This document shows, in pieces, positions 1 through 8,100 of a DNA stretch of 52,934 nt. How positions within the stretch are numbered: position 1 is the first letter of the stretch; every line of letters begins with the position of its first letter. The notes under the pieces are model-generated. The model was not told the origin of the DNA, searched no databases, and saw nothing but the letters and a program-made list of their open reading frames with translations. Source of the DNA: a virus. The stretch covers positions 1 through 52,934 of the IMG/VR virus record IMGVR_UViG_3300011126_000153, one strand, 5' to 3'. The position numbers and the translations under genes are program-made.

Positions 1-21
1 GACGACAACCAATATCAGAGA
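1..21. repeat. Terminal direct repeat, copy 1 (circle junction)
   Basis: These 21 bases are identical to the last 21 bases of the window (52914-52934). The capsid reading frame continues without shift when the two ends are joined on this overlap. This shows that the molecule is circular or circularly permuted. An overlap this short and exact looks more like an assembly overlap than a biological terminal repeat. Confidence 0.95.
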
Positions 22-630
22 CAATTCCCTGAAAATACTAGGTCACTTAAGTGTTCATTAGCTACTACTAAAAATACTTTTGGTGCTAATATTTTGAACA
101 ATGCTTTTAATCCAGCTCACTCTATCGGAGATGGTCAACCTGTATGTTCAAGGAATCATCCAATTGATGGCGGAGTATACTCTAATTCATTAGAAGGACA
201 GGCTACGGTTGACTTTAGTGAAGCAGGTGTAGAACAAGCTATCATTGAGATACAAAAATTCCCTATGCAAAGTGGTATTTTATCTCAAACTATGCCTAAA
301 AAGCTAATACTACCACGTGAGCTGCAATTTGCAGCATCAAGACTCTTAGATTCTAAGTTTCGTGTGGATGTAGCCAACAATGATATAAACGCTTTATATC
401 ATAATGATTACATTCCCGGTGGCTACAAAATCAACCAATATCTTACTTCACCCTCTGCTTGGTTCTTACTTACTGATGCAGAAGATGGGCTAAAGCATTT
501 TCAAAGATCTGCTGTTGAAACTGATACATATGTTGATTTCGCAACAGATAACATCATGGTTAAGGCGACTGAAAGATATTCTTTCGGTGTGTCTAATCCT
601 CGTGGAATCTTTGGTTCACCTGGAGTTTAA
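1..630 (+). CDS. Major capsid protein, C-terminal part (continues from 52638)
   Basis: The frame is open from base 1 to the stop at 630. Joined through the 21-base overlap to the start at 52638 it gives a 301-residue protein. The start MINTGQIS and a long N-terminal helix, a central CSRNHP segment and the C-terminal ATERYSFGVSNPRG segment resemble Mu-like (gpT type) major head subunits. The HK97 fold is inferred from that family. Its place after scaffold-like and decoration-like genes fits the main shell subunit. A strong hairpin follows the stop. Confidence 0.85.
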   Translation, partial: DDNQYQRQFPENTRSLKCSLATTKNTFGANILNNAFNPAHSIGDGQPVCSRNHPIDGGVYSNSLEGQATVDFSEAGVEQAIIEIQKFPMQSGILSQTMPKKLILPRELQFAASRLLDSKFRVDVANNDINALYHNDYIPGGYKINQYLTSPSAWFLLTDAEDGLKHFQRSAVETDTYVDFATDNIMVKATERYSFGVSNPRGIFGSPGV

Positions 631-641
631 TAATTAAGCTT

Positions 642-676
642 AAGCAGCCTCGGACTCATTCCCTCCGAGGTTGTTT
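642..676 (+). terminator. Hairpin after the capsid gene
   Basis: The arms AAGCAGCCTCGG (642-653) and CCGAGGTTGTTT (665-676) pair over 12 positions, including two G-U pairs, with an 11-base loop. The 3' arm is U-rich but no long U-tract follows. It may be a partial terminator or an mRNA-protecting 3' hairpin that separates the abundant capsid message from downstream genes. Confidence 0.6.
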
Positions 677-699
677 ATATCGTTGAATAAGGTGTATTA

Positions 700-1359
700 A
701 TGACAGTATTTACAAAATTAAAATGGCCAGTACAGGATCTATCGGCTGTGTCTGCTTTGCAGGATGTGCTTATACCTGGTGATTTGCTATTAAATGGTAC
801 TTTGCTTAATCCCGATATTCCCGATCAAATCTCTTTTATTAGAGCAAGAATGATAAGATCTGTATCGCTTACTTCTATTAATGATTTAAGCCTTACGAAT
901 TTTATTATTACTGGGCTACAAAATGGTGGGTATGTATCAGAGACCATTAGTGGCCCTAACAATAATACAGTATATGGCACGAAATATTATGACACTATAA
1001 CGTCAGTAGTAGCTAGTACAGCAGTCTCAGGTATTCAAGCTGGCACTGGTGATGCTGGATTTTTACCATTATTGGAAATTAACACTATAGCAAATACTAT
1101 TAATTATTCTGCTCAAGTGTTATTGCCAGTAGGTTCTACTATTAATTATTCGTTATTTCAAACGCTAGATCAGATTAATAATAACTTTATTCCTTTTTTG
1201 AATCAGACGGCGCAATTATTCCCGGCTTTTGGACTTGCGAATGAAACGACCTCACAACTAGCTAATTCATTATTAATCACTAATTTTGTTCTATTAAAAG
1301 TGAATAGTTCTCTATTGCCTATTACAGATACTTTCGAATTTATATTATTACAGGAGTAA
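700..1359 (+). CDS. Virion-associated beta-rich protein, paralogue A
   Basis: 219 residues, beta-strand rich, no signal peptide. It is a clear tandem paralogue of the next gene. Both carry a SLTS-(I/V)-N-(D/N)-L segment, then ETISGPNNNTV in this protein and EIISGPNNNTV in the other, then a TG.. .G(F/Y)(L/F)PL segment. I do not recognise the family. Its position directly after the capsid gene, in the same direction, suggests a head decoration, connector or head-fibre protein. A 69-base gap with a hairpin separates it from the capsid gene. Confidence 0.75.
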   Translation: MTVFTKLKWPVQDLSAVSALQDVLIPGDLLLNGTLLNPDIPDQISFIRARMIRSVSLTSINDLSLTNFIITGLQNGGYVSETISGPNNNTVYGTKYYDTITSVVASTAVSGIQAGTGDAGFLPLLEINTIANTINYSAQVLLPVGSTINYSLFQTLDQINNNFIPFLNQTAQLFPAFGLANETTSQLANSLLITNFVLLKVNSSLLPITDTFEFILLQE

Positions 1360-1361
1360 AC

Positions 1362-2033
1362 ATGTCAAGAAATTTAGAATACACATTTCCAGCAGCTAAT
1401 GAAGAAGATGTTTGCTTATTACAGGATACAGACGGCGGAGGTGATCCGCTTAAATTAAATGGTTTTCTAGTAAACTCTACTGGGGCAAAAGTATCGTTCC
1501 TAGAACGAGGTTATAGCCGTTCTCTTTCATTGACATCGGTTAATAATCTAGCCGCGGCACAATTCTTTGTGAATGGTATTCAGAACGGGGTGGAAATTCA
1601 AGAAATTATATCGGGGCCTAATAACAACACTGTTTTTACCACCGAAGTTTTTGATGAAATTACACGTGTTTTTGTTGGCCCAGCAGTTCAAGATATTAGC
1701 ATAGGTACAGGTGTAGATGGGTATTTTCCATTAATTGGAATAAATCTAGAAAGACCAGTGATAGATTATGCATTAAGTCTTGCTACATTTAATCGAACCG
1801 GAATTGTAACTATTATTTACGCTACGTTAGATGATATTCAGGAAAATGGCGAATCATATAACGATAATATAATAAATAACAAAAATTTAATTATATTAAA
1901 GCCAGCTAGTACTGAGAATAATTATATATTACCTCCTGAGGATGTAAGGATATATAAATCCTTATTAATAGAAATAATAGGTACTATATTAGATATAGAT
2001 GATGAAATTCAAATGAAATTTATACAAAGTTAA
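1362..2033 (+). CDS. Virion-associated beta-rich protein, paralogue B
   Basis: 223 residues, starting two bases after the upstream stop, so probably translated from the same message. It shares with the previous protein the segment from about residue 45 to 130 (SLSLTSVNN, then ISGPNNNTV, then GTGVDGYFPL). The C-terminal 60 residues diverge. The pair arose by tandem duplication and may form a hetero-oligomer. Function unknown; a structural role is inferred from position. Confidence 0.75.
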   Translation: MSRNLEYTFPAANEEDVCLLQDTDGGGDPLKLNGFLVNSTGAKVSFLERGYSRSLSLTSVNNLAAAQFFVNGIQNGVEIQEIISGPNNNTVFTTEVFDEITRVFVGPAVQDISIGTGVDGYFPLIGINLERPVIDYALSLATFNRTGIVTIIYATLDDIQENGESYNDNIINNKNLIILKPASTENNYILPPEDVRIYKSLLIEIIGTILDIDDEIQMKFIQS

Positions 2034-2042
2034 GGAGGAATT

Positions 2043-2222
2043 ATGTCGCAGAGTAGAGCAAAAAGAGAAGTCATGATTACAATGACTAAAGTAAAACCTG
2101 GTAGTTGCTCTAAAAAAGCCAGACATCATGGTGAAAAACAACAAGCAAAAGCCGATGATTCTAAAAATTCATCGACTGGAAACAAGGTTAATCTAGCAGA
2201 GATGTTAAAGGGTTTTATTTAA
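2043..2222 (+). CDS. Small basic protein, 59 residues
   Basis: An ATG preceded by a very strong ribosome site (AAGGAGGAATT) opens a 59-codon frame rich in Lys, Arg, His and Ser. It ends in a hydrophobic NLAEMLKGFI tail. No family is recognised. The strong ribosome site and the tight fit between two structural genes argue that it is real. It could be a minor virion or DNA-binding protein. Confidence 0.65.
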   Translation: MSQSRAKREVMITMTKVKPGSCSKKARHHGEKQQAKADDSKNSSTGNKVNLAEMLKGFI

Positions 2223-2252
2223 TAACAATATAATTTAAAAAGAGATGTTTCT

Positions 2253-3308
2253 ATGCATAATACCTCTGGTACTTATGATTTTCAATCTATCGAAGTTGAA
2301 CTTATTATAAGGGAAGCTTTTGAAAGAATTGGTATCTCTGGGGAATTTGTAGAACCTATAAAATTAGATTCAGCTAAAAGAAGTATCAATTTCTTGCTTC
2401 TTGATTGGATGAGTAAAAGTATTAATTTATGGACTTTAAAAAGCTTTTATATGACGCTAATAGAAGGGCAAAGAGAATATAAGTTAGCAACTGAAGTAAG
2501 TGATATTATTCAAGCTAATCTTAGAACATCAACGCGCCAGTTAAACGGCACTGCATCTTCTAGTGAGGGTAATGCTGCAAATGCATTTGATGGCGATTCT
2601 AGCACTGCGTGTACTCAAGTTACACCAGGGGGTGATATAACATATGATTATGGGGAGGGGGTAACTCAACAAATTACTTTTTTTGGTATTCAATCTAATG
2701 TGGAAACTAACCCTAACCTATTAGTAGAGATTTCTTTAGATAATATTAATTGGGTAACTATATTGTCAATTTTACCTAATGAGCACACCCTTGTTGTGGG
2801 AGTTATTGAATGGTTTGATATTCCAACTCCGTATGATGCAAGGTACTTTAGAGTTAGTAGTTTTTCAGATGAACCTCTTGATATTCAAGAGATATATTTT
2901 AATAACAACACTTTAGATTTTGCCATTACCAATGTAAGTAAGTACGAATACAATAATTACCCAAATAAATATCTGCAAGGTCGGCCTTCTGTTTATTATC
3001 TTGATCGTCAATCTGATCCTATTGTAAATATATGGCCTACTGCCTCAGAGCAATATAATTGCCTATTTATTTCGTATAAAGAAATGATGCAAGATGCAGG
3101 ATCTTATACCAACTCTCTTGATATTCCCTCAGGATTCTATCCTGCTTTAGTTTGGGGCTTAAGTTGGCACTTAGCTTTAAAATACAATCCTTCATTAGCC
3201 GAGATGCTAAAGAATGAATACGAGCAATCTTTTACTATTGCTACAAATGAAGATACAGAAAGCGTCCCTATACACCTTGGAATTGATGACAGTAGTTATA
3301 GAGAATAG
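2253..3308 (+). CDS. Head-tail connector/adaptor-like protein with inserted discoidin-like domain
   Basis: 351 residues. Residues 1-80 (helical, with DFQSIEVELIIREAFERIG and LLLDWMSKSINLWTLK) and the C-terminal 120 residues (RPSVYYLDRQ, then SGFYPALVWGLSWHLALKYNP) resemble the helical adaptor/stabilisation proteins of podoviruses. Between them, at about residues 95-220, lies a beta-rich segment (ASSSEGNAANAFDGDSSTAC, ISLDNINWVTI, YDARYFRVSSF) that matches the pattern of F5/8 type C (discoidin) sugar-binding domains. An adaptor with a displayed binding domain is inferred. Confidence 0.7.
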   Translation: MHNTSGTYDFQSIEVELIIREAFERIGISGEFVEPIKLDSAKRSINFLLLDWMSKSINLWTLKSFYMTLIEGQREYKLATEVSDIIQANLRTSTRQLNGTASSSEGNAANAFDGDSSTACTQVTPGGDITYDYGEGVTQQITFFGIQSNVETNPNLLVEISLDNINWVTILSILPNEHTLVVGVIEWFDIPTPYDARYFRVSSFSDEPLDIQEIYFNNNTLDFAITNVSKYEYNNYPNKYLQGRPSVYYLDRQSDPIVNIWPTASEQYNCLFISYKEMMQDAGSYTNSLDIPSGFYPALVWGLSWHLALKYNPSLAEMLKNEYEQSFTIATNEDTESVPIHLGIDDSSYRE

Positions 3309-3316
3309 GGGGATAT

Positions 3317-3658
3317 ATGAGCGGATCGAATAAAAGCCACGGAAAGTATGTAACTATAGACCCTAACAATCCATCCGCGGTTGGTGTTTGCGATCAAAGC
3401 GGATTTGTTTTTAATCATAAAGATTTAGTCAAACAGATGGAATGGAGAGGGGACTCTTTGGTTTGGACTGGGTTTTTAGTTGGAAAACCATTTTTAGATA
3501 TCCCTAATGAGCAAAACAGACCTCCTCTTGTAAAAGATGATCCGAAGGCGATTAAAAACCCCAGAATACCAGAATCTTACACCGATCCTGAATCTAATCC
3601 TGTGTTGCCACATGCGCAGCTTATGAAAAAATTAAATAATATGAATTGGGGTAGTTAA
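3317..3658 (+). CDS. Conserved small phage structural protein
   Basis: 113 residues with VGVCDQSGFVFNHKDLVKQ, then MEWRGDSLVWTGFLVGKPFLD, then a proline-rich tail. The pattern resembles small proteins found beside phage connector genes that read CDRCGF, then L..EW.G..V, then P. There the cysteines bind zinc; here only one cysteine of the set remains, so zinc binding is probably lost. It starts eight bases after the adaptor gene and probably belongs to the neck. Confidence 0.6.
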   Translation: MSGSNKSHGKYVTIDPNNPSAVGVCDQSGFVFNHKDLVKQMEWRGDSLVWTGFLVGKPFLDIPNEQNRPPLVKDDPKAIKNPRIPESYTDPESNPVLPHAQLMKKLNNMNWGS

Positions 3659-3662
3659 TGAC

Positions 3663-4331
3663 ATGAAATTTGATGTTTTACATAATTTTATTTCACCTGT
3701 AACTGGCAGAATATTATGCGATCCGGGTAAGATATTAGTAGGAGATGATGCAGGAATTGCTCAACCATCAACCGTTATTCCAATTGAAAGTTTACCAGAT
3801 CTAACATTCAATAAGATATGGCTGGGAGATCTTTTTAATCGCCCCGTAGAAAGTGGTATTTTAGATGAATTTGTAGCTGGCCCAGTAGAATCAGTCATCC
3901 CTTTGAATCTCACTATATGGGATGATTCATCAGGACGCCATATTAGAGATAGTGGTTATAATGTTGCTGGTTTAGCCGCTATAGCAGCAGCAGCAAATTT
4001 GGCTGCTGCTTCTGCTGCTGACGCGGCATTTGCTGCTGCTGTCGCTTCTGCTGCCGCTGTTGCTGCTGCTTCTGCTGCGTTTGCTTCTGCTGCTTTAGCA
4101 GGGGGTGAAGGAGACACTGGCGCACCTGGTTTTGGTTTTCCTGGCTCACCTGGTTTAGTTGGTGCAGCTGGAGTGTCTGGACAAAGTACGCTTTTTTTAG
4201 ATTCTAACATTAATGTTTCAGGTGGAAGAATCGAGGATATAGCCCCATCACCAGAAGCGGATTATGATGCTGTGAGCGCTAAATGGGTCTGGGATTTACT
4301 TAATGATAACGTTGAAATAAAATGGGAGTAA
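3663..4331 (+). CDS. Fibre-like protein with Ala-rich stalk and short collagen-like segment
   Basis: 222 residues. The N-terminal 90 residues are globular. Residues about 100-145 are almost pure Ala/Ser, likely a long helix or coiled-coil trimer stalk. About residues 148-175 form a short Gly-X-Y collagen-like run (GDTGAPGFGFPGSPG). The C-terminus has DAVSAKWVWD, like the repeat linkers of tail fibres. A trimeric fibre or fibre-attachment role is inferred. A reverse-strand open frame over the Ala codons is a composition artefact. Confidence 0.65.
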   Translation: MKFDVLHNFISPVTGRILCDPGKILVGDDAGIAQPSTVIPIESLPDLTFNKIWLGDLFNRPVESGILDEFVAGPVESVIPLNLTIWDDSSGRHIRDSGYNVAGLAAIAAAANLAAASAADAAFAAAVASAAAVAAASAAFASAALAGGEGDTGAPGFGFPGSPGLVGAAGVSGQSTLFLDSNINVSGGRIEDIAPSPEADYDAVSAKWVWDLLNDNVEIKWE

Positions 4332-4335
4332 TATT

Positions 4336-5583
4336 ATGCCAATGAGTACTATCACTGTAGCTGGGATTAGCCCGACTCTAAATGTCTTAGGAGCTACGCA
4401 ACAATTTAACTATACGCAGCCACTATCTGCATTACAAATAACAAATAGTTTTATTCCTAGCGTTGGTATTCCATCGCAATTTAATGAGGAATATCGCAAT
4501 AATTTATTATCTGGGTTTAGATGGACGCATACAACGACTGATACGGACACACACGGGTCTTTAACTCTTCAAAGTTTTGTTAATGCCCAGTCTTCAGGCG
4601 TTGATATGTTAAGTTTTACAGAAGATAATAATATAGATTTTATTGTGCCACTAATCATATCGTCTGATCTAGATATGAATAATAATAAAATTACTAATCT
4701 AGCAACTCCTATATTAGGTACAGATGCTGCTACAAAAGATTATGCAGATTTAGCAACGAGCGGACTCGTTACTTTAGTATCAGATGTCACAGGTAGCGGA
4801 AATGTTGGTACGAATATAACAACTACTTTTAAGCCAGATCCTATCTTTTTAGGAACTGGCTCTATAACTATCCCAGTAGGTACAACCGCTGAGCGTCCAG
4901 TTGCCCCAGCTGAAGGGATGAGTAGATATAATTCAACTATTTCTAATCAAGAGATTTACAACGGTTCTATCTGGCGCCCTGTGGGAAGTGGTGACGGAGA
5001 CGGAAGCGTAACAAGCATAACAGCTAGTACGGGTCTTGATGGTGGCGTTATTACTACTATTGGCTCAATAAGTATATCCGATACTGCGGTTACTCCAGCT
5101 AGTTATACCAATGCTAGTTTCACCGTTAATGCGCAGGGTCAACTAACCGCGGCAAATAGCAATCCTACGGGAGTGCAAGCCAGCTTATATATGGTAGGTA
5201 ATGTAGTTACTACTTCTATACTTATAGCAGATGATTTTGTGAAAGCAGAGGGAACAACTGTATCTACTATATTGAATGATTTCACTATGCCTTTAAACAA
5301 CCGTTTTCTTTACACTGGTATAGATAACATCACAACTCTTGTGCATGCTAATATTAGTTTTTCAGGAACTCTCTCTAATCGTGTATTTGGGATGGCTGTA
5401 TATAAAAATGGGGTGCAAGTCTTATCACCTAATTATAATAAGGTGGGTGGTAATACTATAACGAATTTTGTTGTCACAGTTCCAGTGGAGTTTGCTACCA
5501 ATGATTATATAGAGATTTTTGTCACTGCTAATAATACCAGTGTTATAACAGTTCAGAATATAAATTTATCTGTAACATTATAA
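4336..5583 (+). CDS. Tail fibre protein with C-terminal jelly-roll-like domain
   Basis: 415 residues. Around residue 120 it has ITNLATPILGTDAATKDYAD, the classic strand-turn-helix linker of phage tail fibres. A Gly/Ser/Thr-rich middle carries GSVTSITASTGLDGGVIT. The last 120 residues alternate beta strands (FTMPLNNRFLYTG, VFGMAVYKNGVQVL, FATNDYIEIFVTA) as in C1q/TNF-like tip domains, which often bind receptors. It starts five bases after the preceding fibre-like gene. Receptor binding is inferred. Confidence 0.7.
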   Translation: MPMSTITVAGISPTLNVLGATQQFNYTQPLSALQITNSFIPSVGIPSQFNEEYRNNLLSGFRWTHTTTDTDTHGSLTLQSFVNAQSSGVDMLSFTEDNNIDFIVPLIISSDLDMNNNKITNLATPILGTDAATKDYADLATSGLVTLVSDVTGSGNVGTNITTTFKPDPIFLGTGSITIPVGTTAERPVAPAEGMSRYNSTISNQEIYNGSIWRPVGSGDGDGSVTSITASTGLDGGVITTIGSISISDTAVTPASYTNASFTVNAQGQLTAANSNPTGVQASLYMVGNVVTTSILIADDFVKAEGTTVSTILNDFTMPLNNRFLYTGIDNITTLVHANISFSGTLSNRVFGMAVYKNGVQVLSPNYNKVGGNTITNFVVTVPVEFATNDYIEIFVTANNTSVITVQNINLSVTL

Positions 5584-5601
5584 TCATAAAGTGAAAAAAG
5601 G

Positions 5602-5610
5602 TGATATACT
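5602..5610 (+). promoter_or_regulatory. Extended -10 promoter for the 5706 gene
   Basis: TG-A-TATACT (TG at 5602-5603, -10 at 5605-5610) matches an extended -10 element. No good -35 is present. Transcription would begin near 5617, just before the structured leader at 5628. A nearly identical element lies at the same distance before the leader at 51635. Confidence 0.5.
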
Positions 5611-5627
5611 ACAATTATAAATAGTTG

Positions 5628-5676
5628 TACGAAACTTTAAATCGTATATTTGGTTATGTTTCTTCCCATAAAAGAT
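5628..5676 (+). promoter_or_regulatory. Two-hairpin leader element, copy A
   Basis: Hairpin 1 has arms TACGA (5628-5632) and TCGTA (5642-5646) around loop AACTTTAAA. Hairpin 2 has arms TCTT (5661-5664) and AAGA (5672-5675) around CCCATAA. The same arrangement recurs at 8020 and 51635, and in a variant form at 51747, each time in the leader of a virion gene. The gene start is 30 bases downstream. An RNA leader controlling translation or stability is inferred. Confidence 0.6.
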
Positions 5677-5705
5677 TTTTTTGATTAAATTTAAGAGATT
5701 CTTTT

Positions 5706-7064
5706 ATGCCTAAACCAGCTATTACTACCTTCTCTGGCGTTTCCGTGGCTCAAAGCCCTACAAACATAAATAATGGGCTTGGCGCTCCAGAGTTAACGCA
5801 AGCTCAAATAGATGCAATACCAAATGTTAAGAATGGAGTATTTGTATATAATACTGATACTAATAGTCTTGAAGTTAGAATAAATAATGCATGGGCTGAA
5901 TCAGGCACTGGAGGAGATGTTGATGGCCCAGCAGGTGCTACTAATAATAATTTTGCTGCATTTAATGGTGCAACTGGTAAACTAATAAAAGATAGTGGAA
6001 TAAATATTAACGATTTAGTTGATGGCCCAAACGGTGCTGTTGATGATAATATAGTTACATTTGACGGTACAACTGGTCTTTCAATAAAAGATAGCGGGGT
6101 AAGTATTACGGAGGTTCTTACTCCTTCTCCTAGTGAAACTTTCGCTTCAGAGCTTTATTTATCTACAGCTAGTAATTACATTGAGGATGCGGTGATACAA
6201 ACTGGTCACGAATTTGCCTGGTCTTCATCGCTTAAACTTCTTTTAAGGTCTTGTATAACAGGTGGTGGAGTTAGTAGTACTACTGATGGTGTAACTTGGT
6301 CAAATGTAGCGGATATGCCTTTAGGCAACTGGTGTGTCGCTTGGTCAGATGAGGAAGCGGTATTCTCTGCTACAGAATCAGGAGGGTCAGGTTTTTGTAG
6401 AAGCTATGATGGTGTAACTTGGTCTATAATCGCGAATACCACTGGTACGTTTAGTGCCTCTAGTGTTATATACAGCTCTGAGAGTAGTAGATTTTACGCC
6501 GGACACTCGGATGTTAATAATCGTATATATGGCTCAATAGATGGAGTTTCTTATGACCCTGATACAAGTGATAGAGAAGCTAGAGAGTTTGCTTTTGGAA
6601 ATGGTGTAACAGTTGCTGTTGGCAGTAATGGCCCTCAATATATAACCGCAGCTACTGCTGGTACTGGGATTTGGATTAATTCCGCAGCAACTTTTAGTGC
6701 AGAGTCTGTTGCCTTCTCTGAAGAACTTGGGTATTTCGTAGCCGTTCCAAGAGGCGGAGTATTAACAAATGTTTTTACAAGTGCTGATGGTATAAATTGG
6801 ACGACTCATACAAATGCATTTAATACCACAGATGACAAGCGGTTCATTTTATGGATACCTGCTTTATCAATGTTTCTTGCTGGTGGAGATGGTGAATATT
6901 TAGGTATATCTAAAGATGGCCTTACGTTTAAACAAGTAGCGGATTTTACTATTGCTACGGGTACTGATACATATCAAGGAATCTATATTGATGAATGGGG
7001 AGAATTAATAATGGGAAGAAATGCATTAAGTGTAACTAGAACAGCAAAAAGATTTATTTATTAA
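5706..7064 (+). CDS. Tail fibre/adhesin with Asp-box-like beta-propeller
   Basis: 452 residues. The N-terminus (MPKPAITTFSG, NNG..AP.LTQAQIDAIPNV) is paralogous to the protein at 8101. Residues about 75-130 hold two repeats of the type DG.(A/N)GA..(N/D)N...F.G.TG..IKDSG. The rest carries five DG-(V/I/L)-(T/N/S)-(W/Y/F) motifs at roughly 45-70 residue spacing, like the Asp-box turns of BNR/sialidase-type propellers. No catalytic sialidase residues can be confirmed, so a glycan-binding adhesin is more likely than an enzyme. It has its own promoter and structured leader. Confidence 0.65.
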   Translation: MPKPAITTFSGVSVAQSPTNINNGLGAPELTQAQIDAIPNVKNGVFVYNTDTNSLEVRINNAWAESGTGGDVDGPAGATNNNFAAFNGATGKLIKDSGININDLVDGPNGAVDDNIVTFDGTTGLSIKDSGVSITEVLTPSPSETFASELYLSTASNYIEDAVIQTGHEFAWSSSLKLLLRSCITGGGVSSTTDGVTWSNVADMPLGNWCVAWSDEEAVFSATESGGSGFCRSYDGVTWSIIANTTGTFSASSVIYSSESSRFYAGHSDVNNRIYGSIDGVSYDPDTSDREAREFAFGNGVTVAVGSNGPQYITAATAGTGIWINSAATFSAESVAFSEELGYFVAVPRGGVLTNVFTSADGINWTTHTNAFNTTDDKRFILWIPALSMFLAGGDGEYLGISKDGLTFKQVADFTIATGTDTYQGIYIDEWGELIMGRNALSVTRTAKRFIY

Positions 7065-7083
7065 AAGAAGATAGAGAAAAACT

Positions 7084-7329
7084 ATGTCTAAGCAACAACA
7101 ATTAGATCTTTTAAATGCTGAGGTAGCTTTATGCAACGCATATATTCTGCAGAAAGATCAATATATAGTCGATTTGAATGCTGCTATTACTCAAACTGAA
7201 GCTCAAATTGTAACATTTAATTCTTCGGTAACACAAGCGAACACTGATAAAGCGAGTATTCAGGCTAATATAACTCTTTTTAATGAGATTATTACGATAA
7301 TCGGAGCTACGAGCGGAAATAACAATTAA
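7084..7329 (+). CDS. Small coiled-coil protein
   Basis: 81 residues, helical with heptad-like spacing of Leu/Ile/Val (LDLLNAEVALCNAYI, IVDLNAAITQTEAQIV). It contains no Cys pairs or catalytic motifs. It lies in the fibre cluster, 19 bases after the propeller adhesin, and may be a fibre trimerisation factor or chaperone. Function unknown. Confidence 0.6.
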   Translation: MSKQQQLDLLNAEVALCNAYILQKDQYIVDLNAAITQTEAQIVTFNSSVTQANTDKASIQANITLFNEIITIIGATSGNNN

Positions 7330-7349
7330 TTATAAACAAAGGGAATTTT

Positions 7350-7622
7350 ATGAAAAACAATATTGAATTAATGATCGAAGAACAAAAAAATAAAAGCATT
7401 GTAGTCAATAGTTTGATGATTGATTTGCAATATATTCAGACATTAACTTCACAGCTTTTTGCTACAAATGCTAAATCACTACCTGAGTATAAAAACGGAT
7501 GTGTAGCTTTAAGTAATCTTTGCGATAAAACTGAGGTCTCATTGAGAGAATTAAAAGCAATGATTCCTGTTGAGGAAGACGATAAGGCTAAACCTCGTGT
7601 TGTAGAAGGGGTGGTGAAATAA
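7350..7622 (+). CDS. Small helical protein of the fibre cluster
   Basis: 90 residues, predicted all-helical with an acidic/basic C-terminal tail (EEDDKAKPRVVEGVVK). No family is recognised. It has a good ribosome site (AAAGGGAATTTT) and sits tightly between two cluster genes, which supports expression. A chaperone or minor structural role is possible. Confidence 0.6.
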   Translation: MKNNIELMIEEQKNKSIVVNSLMIDLQYIQTLTSQLFATNAKSLPEYKNGCVALSNLCDKTEVSLRELKAMIPVEEDDKAKPRVVEGVVK

Positions 7623-7628
7623 AGAATT

Positions 7629-8015
7629 ATGGGAGTTTTTGTTGATTACGATAGTAACCCTTTTGTTGATCTAAGTGAAGTGCCAACTACTATTTTAGTG
7701 ACTGATGCGCATCCTATAGTAGTACTGGGTATTCTTGTTACCAACAGAGGATCTGAGGCTATTAGATTTACTTTAAAACACCTCGAAACAACTATTTCTC
7801 CTATTGAAACAGTTTCTATTCCTGAGTTTGAGATTAAACCTCTCACAGCTGTAGATATTGTAGCTGAATTTGGATTAACTATTATTCTAAAATATAAAGA
7901 AGCTCCAGATCCAAGCTTGGTTAGTAGTTTAATTTGTTTTACTAATGGTTATACACAAAAGTTTGATTGCACAGTCAGTTATCAAGTTCTTAAGGACTTA
8001 CCTTTGCTAGTCTAG
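7629..8015 (+). CDS. Beta-rich protein of the fibre cluster
   Basis: 128 residues, alternating hydrophobic strands (TILVTDAHPIVVLGILVTNRG, VSIPEFEIKPLTAVDIVAEF) that suggest an Ig-like sandwich. No signal peptide or catalytic motif. It starts six bases after the preceding stop. Its stop codon (8013-8015) is five bases from the structured leader of the next gene. Probably a minor virion component; function unknown. Confidence 0.55.
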   Translation: MGVFVDYDSNPFVDLSEVPTTILVTDAHPIVVLGILVTNRGSEAIRFTLKHLETTISPIETVSIPEFEIKPLTAVDIVAEFGLTIILKYKEAPDPSLVSSLICFTNGYTQKFDCTVSYQVLKDLPLLV

Positions 8016-8019
8016 TTTC

Positions 8020-8069
8020 TACGAAACTTAAAATCGTATTAGGTTACTTATTCTTCTCCATAAAAGAAT
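8020..8069 (+). promoter_or_regulatory. Two-hairpin leader element, copy B
   Basis: Hairpin 1 has arms TACGA (8020-8024) and TCGTA (8034-8038) around AACTTAAAA. Hairpin 2 has arms ATTCTT (8050-8055) and AAGAAT (8064-8069) around CTCCATAA. Hairpin 2 differs in its arms from copies A and C yet remains paired, which argues for RNA structure. It lies 31 bases before the start of the 8101 gene. No separate promoter is evident between it and the upstream gene. Confidence 0.6.
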
Positions 8070-8100
8070 CTTTATATTTTAAAATTAAAAAGAGGATCTT

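Noticed and set aside
1-21. Terminal repeat considered as a biological direct terminal repeat
   Set aside because: It is short, lies inside a coding gene and has the size of a typical assembly overlap.
3956-4210. Reverse-strand Ala/Pro-rich open frame
   Set aside because: It is the mirror of the GCT-rich Ala stalk and collagen-like codons of the forward fibre gene.
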